Program-made: the position numbers and the translations under genes | Notes under the pieces: generated by a model | The model's database searches: none | Told to the model about the DNA's origin: nothing | Seen by the model: only the letters and a program-made list of their open reading frames with translations | Source: Pedobacter terrae | Lineage (GTDB): Bacteria > Bacteroidota > Bacteroidia > Sphingobacteriales > Sphingobacteriaceae | Reading direction: 5' to 3' | Length of the DNA: 64,000 bases | Assembly (NCBI RefSeq): GCF_900100705.1 | Contig: NZ_FNCH01000015.1 | Coordinates: forward strand, 55,306 to 119,305 | Shown: positions 25,781 to 34,930 of the stretch, one piece after another | Layout of the letters: every line of letters begins with the position of its first letter | Numbering within the stretch: position 1 is the first letter of the stretch

Positions 25781-25784
25781 AATT
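25767..25784. repeat. Right attachment site (attR core)
   Basis: Identical to 12,160-12,177 over 18 bp and in the same orientation. Beyond it to the right lies what must be the native ahcY leader and promoter; to its left lies the recombinase gene. Confidence 0.85.
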
Positions 25785-25804
25785 ATTTGTTTTTAAATGT
25801 GATG

Positions 25805-25836
25805 CAAAGTTACGGCATCACTTTGTGAAAGCCAAA
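25805..25836 (-). promoter_or_regulatory. Native ahcY promoter, now stranded upstream of the recombinase
   Basis: The minus strand reads TTTG (25,833-25,836), 20 bases, then TAACTTTG (25,805-25,812), an almost ideal Bacteroidota promoter. The expected start near 25,799 lies about 19 bases before the stranded ATG at 25,780. Transcription now runs across attR into the recombinase gene. Confidence 0.7.
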
Positions 25837-25904
25837 TAATTAACAAACTGAGTGGGTTGGAGGATTGTAAAATAGTGATGCAATTTTTACACTTAACTTC
25901 GAAA

Positions 25905-26037
25905 TTTTACGTCTTTTCTGTTTTTTTGGAAAGCAAGTCCAGTGGTTCTTCGTTCAGGTCCTGTCCTGCCATACATTATAGCTCCGATGAAGAATCGGAG
26001 GCTGCCATTCCTGTCAGGTTTAGATTAATGAGGGTCT
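25905..26037. repeat. Dispersed intergenic repeat, family D
   Basis: Contains TTCGTTCAGGTCCTGTCCTGCC, an inner palindrome CTCCGAT-GAAGA-ATCGGAG (25,981-25,999) and CCATTCCTGTCAGG. Shared words appear at 1617-1760. It lies in the former ahcY upstream region, between the promoter and the CBS gene. Confidence 0.5.
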
Positions 26038-26181
26038 GAGGTATTTACTCCCAAAGAAGTCAGTTTGATATGCAAGGTGCCAATTAAAAAACCTGACTTC
26101 TTTAAAATCTCCGAGAAACCAAAATAAAACTTTGATATCCAGCTAATTATTCCTTAAATTGATTTAATCAAATTAACGATT

Positions 26182-26610
26182 ATGAAAAGCGTGAAACACC
26201 TATTGGACACGAAACAGGCCATCATTATCGCTGTATCAGAAAACATGTCTGTTTTGGATGCCTTAAAAGTAATGACAAAAAAAAATATCAGTGCCGTATT
26301 AGTGATGGAAGATGAACAGCTTCGTGGCATTTTTACGGAACGCGATAATGCCAGAAAAATCATTCTGCAAGGGAAATCATCAAAAGATACGCTCATTAAA
26401 GAAGTCATGACTGCTAACCCTATAACCATCAGGTTGAGCGACAGTATAGATTATTGTATGGAGCTAATGACGGATAAACACATCCGCCATTTACCCGTTG
26501 TAGAAAACGGCGAGGTAAAAGGAATGGTTTCGATCGGTGATGTGGTAAAATTCATCATTGCCGATCAAAAACAGACCATTTCGCAATTGGAAAGTTATAT
26601 TAGCGGGTAG
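26182..26610 (+). CDS. CBS-domain protein
   Basis: The 142-residue soluble protein is a pair of CBS domains (Bateman module), about residues 8-60 and 72-130: MSVLDALKVMTKKNISAVLV, EDEQLRGIFTERDNARKII, EVMTANPITIRLSDS and DKHIRHLPVVENGEVKGMVSIGDVVKFI. Such stand-alone modules bind adenosine nucleotides and regulate partner enzymes or transporters. The usual length is about 140. No partner is adjacent, so the target is unknown. Confidence 0.9.
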   Translation: MKSVKHLLDTKQAIIIAVSENMSVLDALKVMTKKNISAVLVMEDEQLRGIFTERDNARKIILQGKSSKDTLIKEVMTANPITIRLSDSIDYCMELMTDKHIRHLPVVENGEVKGMVSIGDVVKFIIADQKQTISQLESYISG

Positions 26611-26688
26611 TGCTGATTTGGGTATGCTCTTGTATTAGGTTTTTACGCCAGTCTTCATTCGAAACAATTCCGTGAATAAATTTATTTC

Positions 26689-26768
26689 CGTCATTTCGAG
26701 CGGAGCATAGCGGAGTCGAGAAATCTTTTAAGGCAGTTCTCCAAAGATTTAACCACTACGGTCGAAAG
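26689..26768. repeat. Dispersed palindromic repeat, family B
   Basis: Starts CGTCATTTCGAGCGGAGC and contains AGTCGAGAAATCTTT, words found in the copies at 28,402, 31,820, 33,020 and 59,962. This copy is degenerate at its right end. No gene is seen between 26,611 and 26,869. Confidence 0.5.
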
Positions 26769-26869
26769 GACAAATTCTTATACGGATTATCTGTATAAGA
26801 ATAGTTGTGATCCTAACATCGTTGTAATCATCCGCGAAGCGAAAAAGAGCAAGAAATCAAAACTGCTAG

Positions 26870-28318
26870 TTATTTCCACCGCCACTCACCCGCAATGCTT
26901 AAAGGTTCTTTTAAATTCTGTGATTCCAGAAAAGCCCTCAGTTCCTCTTCGCCCTGAACCCCAACCGGGATTTTCGGTGTATTGGCTAACGCATAAGTCA
27001 ACATAGCACTATAACGAACGGTATTTTTAAGTTCCTGTTCATCAACCAGTTTGAAGCTATCACCATCAGAATGGTAAAAGGGTCCGGAATTATTAGGTAG
27101 TTTACCACCGAAGCCACCGCCGGTAGGGATACCTTCCAGCATAAATGGCTGATGATCGCTATGCAAACCTGCACCTGCATTAAACAGGTTTTTAAATCCA
27201 GTATCAATTTTTACGATATCAGCTCCCCAGGCCGTAAACAAATCTTTCATTTCAGCTCGTGAGGTAGAAAAACCTTTCGGATCGTTGGTCATATCGTAGT
27301 TGAGCATAAACTTTACCTGGTTTAAGGTTTTGTCTTTTTTAGCCTGATCGATGTACGCTTTAGAACCCAACAAACCCTGCTCCTCACCCATAAACAGTAC
27401 AAATTCTACTGTACGTTTGGTTTTTAAATTTAGCTTTTTAAAAGTCCGGGCCATATCTATTATAGCGAATGAGCCAATTCCATTGTCGATGGCGCCAGTT
27501 GCCAAATCCCAGCTGTCTAAATGTCCACCCACTACAATTTTATCTTTGGGCAACGCTGTTCCTTTAAAAGTAGCGATTACGTTTCTGGCTTTGATCAAAC
27601 CCGAGAAGTTACTCATAGTGATGTGCGTCATTTGTGGCTGCGCTTTAATTTTATCTTTCAAAGCCATTCCGTCTTCCAAACCGATACATACTGCAGGTAT
27701 TGGAATTAATTTACCCGTTACTGATGCCGTTCCTGTTAAAAGCACACCATCCTTTACCGTATTGATGATAATGACACCAATAGCACCATATTTTGTAGCA
27801 ATAGCGGTTTTTTCTGAACGATGTAAAGACTTTGTACCCGCAGCAGAGCCAGGCAGCACACCCAGATAAATTAAAGCAATTTTACCTTTAAACTTTTCAG
27901 GACTGGACTGATAATCTGCTTCTAATCCGTTAGCGGCGTCTACAATTTCACCAGTAACATCTGCACTCACAGGCGAATGTGCCAGCGTAACAGCCTTCAT
28001 CTTGGTCAGGCTGTTTTGATCATTACCAATTTCTACACTAATGGTTTTCCGTGCCCAGCTTTCGACTTCAAAAGGCTGAAATTTCACCTCACAGCCATAA
28101 GACTTTAATAAGTCAAAGGCATATTGCTCGGCCTTTGCCCCATTTGCAGAACCCGTTAAACGGTGACCGATAGTCTCGGTTTCATATTTGAGGGTTTGAT
28201 AAGCTTTTGAGTTTTGCTGTACATCAGTGTTGATTTTGGCAAAAACATCACCAAATTTATCTTGTGCATTGGTAAAAAAAGTGGTACAGAGAAGGGCGGC
28301 CGAGAAAAGGTATTTCAT
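26870..28318 (-). CDS. Secreted M28-family zinc peptidase (carboxypeptidase Q-like)
   Basis: A 482-residue exported metallopeptidase with a signal peptide (MKYLFSAALLCTTFFTNAQ). A PA (protease-associated) domain occupies about 120-235 (GKIALIYLGVLP, GAIGVIIINTV). The M28 catalytic domain has VVGGHLDSWD and GAIDNGIGS as metal ligands, FVLFMGEEQGLLGS with the catalytic Glu pair, LNYDMTNDPKG, and GLHSDHQPFM with the last zinc histidine. It probably trims peptides in the periplasm or outside the cell. It is monocistronic and flanked by family B repeats. Confidence 0.92.
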   Translation of the reverse strand: MKYLFSAALLCTTFFTNAQDKFGDVFAKINTDVQQNSKAYQTLKYETETIGHRLTGSANGAKAEQYAFDLLKSYGCEVKFQPFEVESWARKTISVEIGNDQNSLTKMKAVTLAHSPVSADVTGEIVDAANGLEADYQSSPEKFKGKIALIYLGVLPGSAAGTKSLHRSEKTAIATKYGAIGVIIINTVKDGVLLTGTASVTGKLIPIPAVCIGLEDGMALKDKIKAQPQMTHITMSNFSGLIKARNVIATFKGTALPKDKIVVGGHLDSWDLATGAIDNGIGSFAIIDMARTFKKLNLKTKRTVEFVLFMGEEQGLLGSKAYIDQAKKDKTLNQVKFMLNYDMTNDPKGFSTSRAEMKDLFTAWGADIVKIDTGFKNLFNAGAGLHSDHQPFMLEGIPTGGGFGGKLPNNSGPFYHSDGDSFKLVDEQELKNTVRYSAMLTYALANTPKIPVGVQGEEELRAFLESQNLKEPLSIAGEWRWK

Positions 28319-28401
28319 TAGGTTTAGTTATATCTGCTGAAAGTACAAATTTTCAATAGAGATTGCCAGCTGTAACGTTTATTTTGCTTTTCTCGCATAC
28401 T

Positions 28402-28485
28402 CGTCATTTCGAGCGGAGTGCAAACGCAGTCGAGAATCTGTCTCGATAGATCTCTCCATTTCGCTGCGCTACAGTCGAGATGACG
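28402..28485. repeat. Dispersed palindromic repeat, family B
   Basis: The ends CGTCATTTCGAGCGG and CAGTCGAGATGACG are complementary, giving a hairpin of about 84 bases; inner words AGTCGAGAATCTGTC and GATAGATCTC also pair loosely. It lies between the M28 and TerC genes. Confidence 0.65.
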
Positions 28486-28504
28486 TATTTATTGATTGGA
28501 AAAA

Positions 28505-29560
28505 TTAATTTTTAATATGATTCACTTTCTTCGGAAAAACCAAAGAAGCCACAATGCTAATGACTAAGATGCTTAAAATCACAATCAGCGAATGCTCGGT
28601 AGTAAAACCCCATTTTTCGAGATAGGTATGTGCTAACATTTTTACGCCGATAAAAGCCAGTAAAAAAGCTAAACCGGTTTTTAAATAATGGAATTTATGA
28701 ATAATGTTTACCAGTAAAAAGAACATAGACCTTAAGCCCATGATGGCAAAAATATTAGAGAAAAATACAATATAAGGGTCTTTGGTTACCGCAAAAATAG
28801 CCGGAATAGAATCAACCGCAAATAAAAGATCGGTAAATTCCACAATTAACAACACCAGGAACAATGGCGTAACCATTCTTTTATGGTTTATTTTAACAAA
28901 GAAATTTTTACCCTCATATTTTGGATGAATAGAAAATATTTTTGATGCCCATTTTACCACAGGGTGGTTTTCGGGATCAATTTTATCATCTTCATCCTTG
29001 CTGAAAAACATCTTTACACCAGTAAATACCAGAAATGCACCAAAGACATACAAAATCCATGCAAATTTGGTAATTAGTGCCGCCCCAACAAAAATGAAGA
29101 TAAAACGCATAATAATGGCGCCCAATATCCCCCAGAACAATACGCGGTGATAATATTTTTCCTCAACAGCAAATGCGGAGAAAATGAGTACGATTACGAA
29201 GATATTATCTACCGAAAGTGCATACTCAATAACGTAACCGGTTAAGAATTCGAGCCCGAGGTTTTGCTTATAAATTGCTAAACTACCCTCAAAATCATTA
29301 GGAATTAGTTTAATATGGTGCTGGTGCAGGGTTACAATTTCTTGCAGGTGGGCAAAATCCTTTATTCCATGCAACTGATGCCCCTCAACTAACAGAATAA
29401 AATAAAATCCTATCGCCAGGGCCACCATAATCACACTCATGATCCCAGCTTGTTTTAAGCTCACCACATGTTCTTTCCTGCTAAAAAGACCAAGGTCTAA
29501 AGCCAGAATAAGTACAATAAAAAGCAAAAAGCCTAAGCTGAAAAGTAATTCGTTACCCAT
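28505..29560 (-). CDS. TerC-family integral membrane protein
   Basis: A 351-residue protein with eight or nine hydrophobic segments and both acidic TerC signatures: EYALSVDNIFVIVLIFSAF (about residue 112) and EFTDLLFAVDSIPAIFAVT (about 243). These membrane aspartates are thought to bind metal; TerC/Alx proteins export manganese or help metalate secreted proteins. A cytoplasmic loop with a DEDDKIDPENHP stretch lies between the halves. Its start codon overlaps the stop of the upstream polyprenyl synthetase gene by one base, so the two are coupled. Confidence 0.92.
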   Translation of the reverse strand: MGNELLFSLGFLLFIVLILALDLGLFSRKEHVVSLKQAGIMSVIMVALAIGFYFILLVEGHQLHGIKDFAHLQEIVTLHQHHIKLIPNDFEGSLAIYKQNLGLEFLTGYVIEYALSVDNIFVIVLIFSAFAVEEKYYHRVLFWGILGAIIMRFIFIFVGAALITKFAWILYVFGAFLVFTGVKMFFSKDEDDKIDPENHPVVKWASKIFSIHPKYEGKNFFVKINHKRMVTPLFLVLLIVEFTDLLFAVDSIPAIFAVTKDPYIVFFSNIFAIMGLRSMFFLLVNIIHKFHYLKTGLAFLLAFIGVKMLAHTYLEKWGFTTEHSLIVILSILVISIVASLVFPKKVNHIKN

Positions 29561-30531
29561 TATTTTTTACGTTCAGTGGTGTACAGTACAAGTTGTTCCA
29601 AACCTGTTCGGGCTTCGCCTGCATCAAAACTGTGCAGTAGCTCAAAGGCTTCATTTTGGTAATCCAGCATTTTCTGGTTTGCATAATAAACACCTTCATG
29701 CGCATTTACAAAATCGATAATCTGCTGTATTTTAACCGGATCGTCCTGATGATTTTTTACCAGGTTGATCATTTTTTTACGCGCTGTTTTCTCCGCTTTA
29801 TTTAAGGCATAAATTAAAGGCAGGGTTACTTTCTTTTCTTTAATATCAATACCCAAAGGCTTGCCTACGTCATCTGTCCCAAAATCGAAAGTGTCGTCTT
29901 TAATCTGAAAGGCAATGCCAACTTTCTCGCCAAACAGGCGCATTTTTTCTATCGTTACATCATCAGCACCTGCCGAAGCTGCACCTGCAGCACAACATGA
30001 AGCTATTAAAGAAGCTGTTTTCTGGCGGATTACATCAAAATATAAATCTTCCGAAATGTCCATTCGCCGTACCTTCTCCACTTGCAACAACTCGCCCTCA
30101 CTCATCTGTTTTACCGCTTCTGATACAATCTGTAACAAACGGTGCTCGTTATTGTTTACCGAAAGTAATAACCCCTTGGCCAGCAGGTAATCGCCAACCA
30201 AAACGGCAATTTTATTTTTCCATAAAGCGTTGATAGAGAAAAAGCCACGTCGCTCGTAAGCATTGTCTACCACATCATCATGCACTAAAGTAGCCGTATG
30301 TAAAAGCTCTACTAAGGCAGCCCCTCGATGGGTTGATTCTGTAATGCCACCACACAGTTTAGCTGCAAAAAATACGAACATCGGCCGCATCTGTTTGCCT
30401 TTTTGCTTTACAATATAATGGGTAATCCTATCCAGCAACGGTGCGTCGCTATGCATCGATTCCTTAAAGGTTTTTTCAAACGCTTTAATATCAGCAGCTA
30501 TAGGTGTTTTTATCTGTTCGATTCCCGGCAT
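29560..30531 (-). CDS. Polyprenyl diphosphate synthase
   Basis: The start at 30,531 (MPGIEQIKTPIAADIK) gives 323 residues, the usual length; an in-frame extension of 48 codons upstream has no family pattern. The enzyme carries both aspartate-rich motifs: LVHDDVVDNAYERRG and FQIKDDTFDFGTDD, plus KGKQMRPMFVFF and EGELLQVEKVRR. It adds isopentenyl units to make the long-chain diphosphate for menaquinone (or a related quinone) side chains; the exact chain length cannot be read. It is co-transcribed with terC. Confidence 0.93.
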   Translation of the reverse strand: MPGIEQIKTPIAADIKAFEKTFKESMHSDAPLLDRITHYIVKQKGKQMRPMFVFFAAKLCGGITESTHRGAALVELLHTATLVHDDVVDNAYERRGFFSINALWKNKIAVLVGDYLLAKGLLLSVNNNEHRLLQIVSEAVKQMSEGELLQVEKVRRMDISEDLYFDVIRQKTASLIASCCAAGAASAGADDVTIEKMRLFGEKVGIAFQIKDDTFDFGTDDVGKPLGIDIKEKKVTLPLIYALNKAEKTARKKMINLVKNHQDDPVKIQQIIDFVNAHEGVYYANQKMLDYQNEAFELLHSFDAGEARTGLEQLVLYTTERKK

Positions 30532-30821
30532 TAAGTCGAAAAATTTTGATTGCAAACTTAAGTTAATTTCCCATAAAAAGGTAATCTGCAATCTTATTAT
30601 TAAGGATTTGGAAAACCACGGACAATGATTTTTAACATCTTCACTCCTACTATTGCGTATAGTCCTCGCCCTCATGCTTCGGGCTCTGGGCTATTTGGCG
30701 CTATCAGGTTTACCATTATGGGACAATGCAGGTAAAAAGGCCCCTCAAAGCAATAATTAATTCACCTGAAAATTAGCTTTATTTAAATTCAAATTTTACA
30801 TTTAAACCAATATTTAATGGC

Positions 30822-31814
30822 ATGAAAAAACGCTACAAAGTAATTATAGGTCTTTCGGCATTTATTATCGCAGGTTATTTGTTGGGACCAAAACCCAAAA
30901 AACCAGTATTTAGTGAGGAGCTCACCAAAGTGCCAGATCTGGAAGACCTTGACAGCTATTTAGCCAGCATCGAATCCATGCATAAGATAAAACCTGGCAA
31001 CGAAGCTGAAATTGTTTGGGCCGACACACCCCATCAACAAACCGAATATGCCGTGGTGTATTTACATGGTTTCTCGGCCTCAAAAACAGAAGGCAACCCG
31101 GTACATTTAAATTTAGCTAAAGCGTTGCATGCCAATTTATACCTTGCCCGCCTGGCCGACCATGGTATCGATACCCTGGCACCTATGCAATATTTTACGG
31201 CCGACCGCCTTTGGGAAACCAGCAAACAGGCTTATGCCATTGGCAAAAAATTGGGTAAAAAGGTAATTTTAGTCGGCACTTCTACAGGCGGAACGGTGGC
31301 TTTAAAATTAGCAGCAACCTATCCTGAAATTAATAGTTTGATTTTAATGTCGCCAAACGTAGCCATTAACGACAAAAACGCATGGCTTTTGAATAATCCA
31401 TGGGGATTACAGATTGCCCGTAAAGTAGTGGGTGGCGATGAACGTAAAGTAGATGATCGCACCGACGAATATAAGAAATACTGGTACACTAATTACAGGC
31501 TCGAATCGTTGGTGGAACTGGAAGAGTTTATTGAGCGCACTATGGTTGAAAAAACTTTCCAAAAGATAAAGCAACCTGTTTTAATGCTTTATTATTATAA
31601 AAACGAACTGGAGCAGGATCCTGTGGTAAGAGTAGATGCCATGCTGAAAATGTTCGATGAACTGGGTACACCGAGTAGCTTAAAAAGAAAAGTTGCTATA
31701 CCTAACGCTGGGAATCACGTAATGGGTTCGTATATTACTTCAAAAGATTTGCAAGGTGTGGAACAAGCTATTGAAAGTTTTGTGGGAAGTACATTGAAAG
31801 TTGCTGTTCAATAA
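30822..31814 (+). CDS. Alpha/beta hydrolase with N-terminal membrane anchor
   Basis: A 330-residue protein with one N-terminal hydrophobic segment (YKVIIGLSAFIIAGYLLG), then an alpha/beta hydrolase domain: VVYLHGFSASKTEGNP (oxyanion region), LVGTSTGGTVALKLA with the nucleophile Ser near 150, and a late NAGNHVMGSY with the catalytic His. The acid is likely the Asp in ELEQDPVVRVDAM. This resembles monoglyceride lipase/carboxylesterase-type proteins. It should act at the membrane or periplasmic face. No operon partner is present. Confidence 0.85.
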   Translation: MKKRYKVIIGLSAFIIAGYLLGPKPKKPVFSEELTKVPDLEDLDSYLASIESMHKIKPGNEAEIVWADTPHQQTEYAVVYLHGFSASKTEGNPVHLNLAKALHANLYLARLADHGIDTLAPMQYFTADRLWETSKQAYAIGKKLGKKVILVGTSTGGTVALKLAATYPEINSLILMSPNVAINDKNAWLLNNPWGLQIARKVVGGDERKVDDRTDEYKKYWYTNYRLESLVELEEFIERTMVEKTFQKIKQPVLMLYYYKNELEQDPVVRVDAMLKMFDELGTPSSLKRKVAIPNAGNHVMGSYITSKDLQGVEQAIESFVGSTLKVAVQ

Positions 31815-31819
31815 AAAAA

Positions 31820-31910
31820 CGTCATCTCGACTGAAACGCAGCCTCGAACGTTCCGGAGAGAGTTATCTAAATAGATTTCTCGACTGCGTTGCACTCCGCT
31901 CGAAATGACG
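31820..31910. repeat. Dispersed palindromic repeat, family B
   Basis: CGTCATCTCGACTG and CGCTCGAAATGACG form the complementary ends; the centre carries AATAGATTTCTCGACTGCG. It lies after the hydrolase gene and is one of the best-kept copies. Confidence 0.7.
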
Positions 31911-32019
31911 ATTATCGTAATTTATAAACTGTAACTAGGACCTATAATTAAGAATTAACTACAGACTTACGAGGTTCTCCCTTATAAGGCCATTTCAAAA
32001 CCTCGTAAGACAATGTCCC

Positions 32020-32988
32020 TCAACCCAAAATATTCTTCACAATCATTTCAGCATGTACCCTCGAGTTTTCAATAAAAAGTTTGTGTGTATCTAAACCACC
32101 GCAAACTACACCAGCCAGGTATAAACCTTTTACATTGGTTTCCATAGTTTCTTCATTGTAGGCTGGGCAAAGGCTTTCTGGTAATTCGATACCGAATTTC
32201 TTCAACATAGAAAAATCTGGCTGGTAACCAGTCATCGCAATTACAAAATCGTTTGGGATAGTTTTTATGCCTTCAGGGGTCTTAATATCCACCTCACCTT
32301 CCCTTATTTCAATCAGTTCCGAATGGAAAAGGACAGTAACCTCGCCCTCTTTAATCCTGTTCTGTATATCCGGGCGCACCCAGTATTTAACATGTGGACC
32401 TAGTTCGCCACTCCTCACCACCATGGTTACATTTGCACCTTTGCGGTAAGTTTCTAAAGCGGCGTCAACACCCGAGTTATTGGCACCAACCACCACCACA
32501 TTCTGAAAGGCGTACAAATGCGGATCTTTGTAATAATGTGTTACTTTAGGCAAATCTTCACCCGGAACATTCATCAATAAAGGCACGTCATAAAACCCTG
32601 TGGCAACAATTACATTCTTTGCCGTATAACCTGTTTTAGAAGTCTTGATTTCAAAAACATCAGATTCGTTTTTAACCACCTGTTGCACACGTTCAAAAAG
32701 ATTGATCTTTAAATCGAATTTGTCAGCCACACGACGATAATATTCTACAGCTTCGTTACGGTTTGGTTTCGGGCTAATGGTTACAAAAGGCACGCCCCCT
32801 ATCTCTAATTTCTGTGAAGTAGAGAAGAAGGTCATAAACACAGGATAATTGAATAAACTGTTCACCAAAGCACCTTTTTCTATAATAACATAGCTTAAGT
32901 TTGCTTTTCGGGCTTCAATTGCACAAGCCATGCCTATCGGCCCAGCTCCTATAATTAATACATCGTAATGATTTTGATTCTCTGACAT
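32020..32988 (-). CDS. ypdA: YpdA-family FAD/NAD(P)-dependent thiol reductase
   Basis: A 322-residue flavoprotein of the thioredoxin-reductase fold. The FAD motif is DVLIIGAGPIGMACAIEA near the N-terminus, the NAD(P) motif VVVVGANNSGVDAALETY near 165, and a late YLAGVVCGGLDTHKLFIEN. There is no CxxC redox pair, which is characteristic of YpdA. The family reduces bacillithiol disulfide. The bacillithiol glycosyltransferase gene bshA lies at 49,118 in this window, so the pathway is present. The gene is flanked by family B repeats and stands alone. Confidence 0.9.
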   Translation of the reverse strand: MSENQNHYDVLIIGAGPIGMACAIEARKANLSYVIIEKGALVNSLFNYPVFMTFFSTSQKLEIGGVPFVTISPKPNRNEAVEYYRRVADKFDLKINLFERVQQVVKNESDVFEIKTSKTGYTAKNVIVATGFYDVPLLMNVPGEDLPKVTHYYKDPHLYAFQNVVVVGANNSGVDAALETYRKGANVTMVVRSGELGPHVKYWVRPDIQNRIKEGEVTVLFHSELIEIREGEVDIKTPEGIKTIPNDFVIAMTGYQPDFSMLKKFGIELPESLCPAYNEETMETNVKGLYLAGVVCGGLDTHKLFIENSRVHAEMIVKNILG

Positions 32989-33019
32989 CCAAATTTTTTA
33001 ATTCGCTTTTAAGAGTGGT

Positions 33020-33102
33020 CGTCATCTCGACTGGAGCATCGCGGAATGGAGATATCCGTTAAATAGATTTCTCGGCTGCACTGCGTTCCGCTCGAAATGA
33101 CG
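33020..33102. repeat. Dispersed palindromic repeat, family B
   Basis: Ends CGTCATCTCGACTGGAG and CGCTCGAAATGACG are complementary; the middle holds AAATAGATTTCTCGGCTGC as in the copy at 31,820-31,910. Confidence 0.7.
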
Positions 33103-33114
33103 ATCTCTTTAATT

Positions 33115-34527
33115 TTATACTTTCATTGCTTTACTTGGACAGGCAAAATCGGTTCTTTTTAAACCAGTATTTTTTATCGCACCATAGCCACCCGCTACAT
33201 CAATTACATTTTCTACCCCGCGCGATTTTAAAATAGAAGCCGCAATCATAGAGCGGTAACCACCTGCACAGTGAATGTAATAAGTAGCTTTTGGATTAAT
33301 CTCACCAGTCCATTCATTAATAAAATCCAAGGGACGGCTTAACGTAAATTCCAGGTGTTCTGCTTCGTACTCCCCTGGTTTACGCACATCAAGCGCCGTA
33401 ATTTCACCATTTGAGGCTGCCTGTTCAAAAGCATCTGCAGAAATCGTTTCAATGGTATCAATTTCTTTTCCTGCATCTGTCCATCTTTCAAAGCTTCCAT
33501 CCAAATAACCAATGGTATTGTCGTAACCGACACGGGTTAAACGGGTAATCGTTTCTTCTTCTTTCCCCTGGTCTGTAATCAATAAAATAGGTTGCTGTAA
33601 ATCGCTAATCAAAGCACCAACCCAAGGGGCAAACTGTCCGTTTAAACCAATATTGATCGAATTTGGGATAAAACCTTTTGCAAAAACCTGCGGATCGCGG
33701 GTATCCAGCATAACGGCACCCGTTTGGTTGGCCAAATCCTCGAACTGTTGAGGTGTTAATGCATTTAATCCTTTTTCGTAAACGTCATCAATACTCTCTA
33801 CTCCGCCTTTATTAATGGCAGCATTTTTAGCAAAATATTGTGGTGGAGGCATAATGCCATCTGTTACTTCAGCAATAAACTGTTCTTTTGTTTCCGCCTT
33901 TAAAGCATAATTAACCTGTTTCTGATGTCCTAAAGTATCAAAAGTTTCCTTGCTCATGCTTTTGCCACAGGCCGAACCAGCACCGTGAGCAGGATAAACA
34001 ATTACATCATCGGCTAAAGGTTTTATCTTTTCGTTTAACGAATCGTAAAGCATTCCGGCCAAATCATCCATCGTTAAATTACCTTTCTGTGCCAAATCCG
34101 GACGCCCAACATCACCAATAAATAAAGTGTCACCGCTAAAAATGCAATGGTCCTTACCATTTTCGTCTGTCAACAAATAAGTAGTCGATTCTAAAGTGTG
34201 GCCTGGGGTATGTAGCGCGGTTATGGTTATTTTACCAATTTTAAATTGCTCACCATCTTTGGCGATATGCGATTTAAATTCGGTTTTTGCAGTTGGTCCG
34301 TAAATAATTTCTGCACCCGATTTTTCGGCTAAATCAACGTGACCAGAAACAAAATCGGCATGAAAATGCGTTTCGAAAATATATTTAATGGTAGCACCGG
34401 CTTTTTCTGCCTTTTTTAAATACGTCGCAACTTCTCTTAAAGGATCTATGATGGCAGCTTCGCCATCACTCTCGATGTAATAAGCGGCTTCTGCCAGGCA
34501 ACCTGTATATATCTGTTCTATTTTCAT
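33115..34527 (-). CDS. MBL-fold hydrolase with two rhodanese domains (persulfide dioxygenase-like)
   Basis: A 470-residue protein from the ATG at 34,527 (MKIEQIYTGCLAEAAYYIES); six further codons upstream are unlikely. Residues about 1-230 are an MBL domain of the persulfide dioxygenase type: IFETHFHADFVSGHVDL, LHTPGHTLEST, FSGDTLFIGDVGRPD and YPAHGAGSACG. Two rhodanese domains follow, about 255-350 and 360-465. The first has MLDTRDPQVFAKG without a catalytic Cys at its loop; the second has YIHCAGGYRSMIAA with the Cys. The enzyme probably oxidises persulfides of a low-molecular-weight thiol, which in this organism would be bacillithiol. Confidence 0.88.
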   Translation of the reverse strand: MKIEQIYTGCLAEAAYYIESDGEAAIIDPLREVATYLKKAEKAGATIKYIFETHFHADFVSGHVDLAEKSGAEIIYGPTAKTEFKSHIAKDGEQFKIGKITITALHTPGHTLESTTYLLTDENGKDHCIFSGDTLFIGDVGRPDLAQKGNLTMDDLAGMLYDSLNEKIKPLADDVIVYPAHGAGSACGKSMSKETFDTLGHQKQVNYALKAETKEQFIAEVTDGIMPPPQYFAKNAAINKGGVESIDDVYEKGLNALTPQQFEDLANQTGAVMLDTRDPQVFAKGFIPNSINIGLNGQFAPWVGALISDLQQPILLITDQGKEEETITRLTRVGYDNTIGYLDGSFERWTDAGKEIDTIETISADAFEQAASNGEITALDVRKPGEYEAEHLEFTLSRPLDFINEWTGEINPKATYYIHCAGGYRSMIAASILKSRGVENVIDVAGGYGAIKNTGLKRTDFACPSKAMKV

Positions 34528-34930
34528 GTTTCTTCGTGACGTCACCCTGAATTTATTTCAGGGCCTTACCAGAAAGATGCTGAAACAAATCCGATAGCTA
34601 TCGGATCAGCATGACGATCTGTTCCAGCAAAAATAAGGCTAAATACTGATAACCGAAATGATGCTGCTCATAATTGCAGAAGTTTTACTTATCCTAGGGC
34701 AGCGCTCTTAGGCTTTGAAGTCCGTAAGGTTTTGAAAAGGTGGGTTTTGCGTTAGGGATTGTAAGGGTTCAGTGACGATCCTTCATCGGCACCGGAGCGA
34801 AGCGCAGCCCTGAAAAGCCCGACCCAATCCCGATTTTTCATCGGGATTGGGGAACGCCTAAATCAGTTTGCAATTGGCTATTTACAGTTTTCGGTTTTAA
34901 ACTTTTTCCCGACTACGCAAGTTTGCTACA
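34528..34930. repeat. Intergenic stretch of dispersed repeats (family C and a longer element)
   Basis: 34,535-34,620 is a family C copy (CCCTGAATTTATTTCAGGG and ATCCGATAGCTATCGGAT hairpins). 34,700-34,870 holds a second, different block with the hairpin AATCCCGAT-TTTTC-ATCGGGATT and the phrase AGCGCAGCCCTGAAAAGCCCGACCC. No gene is seen in this gap. Confidence 0.55.

Noticed and set aside
27351..27869. 172-codon plus-strand ORF
   Set aside because: It is antisense to the M28 peptidase gene, whose motifs are unmistakable.
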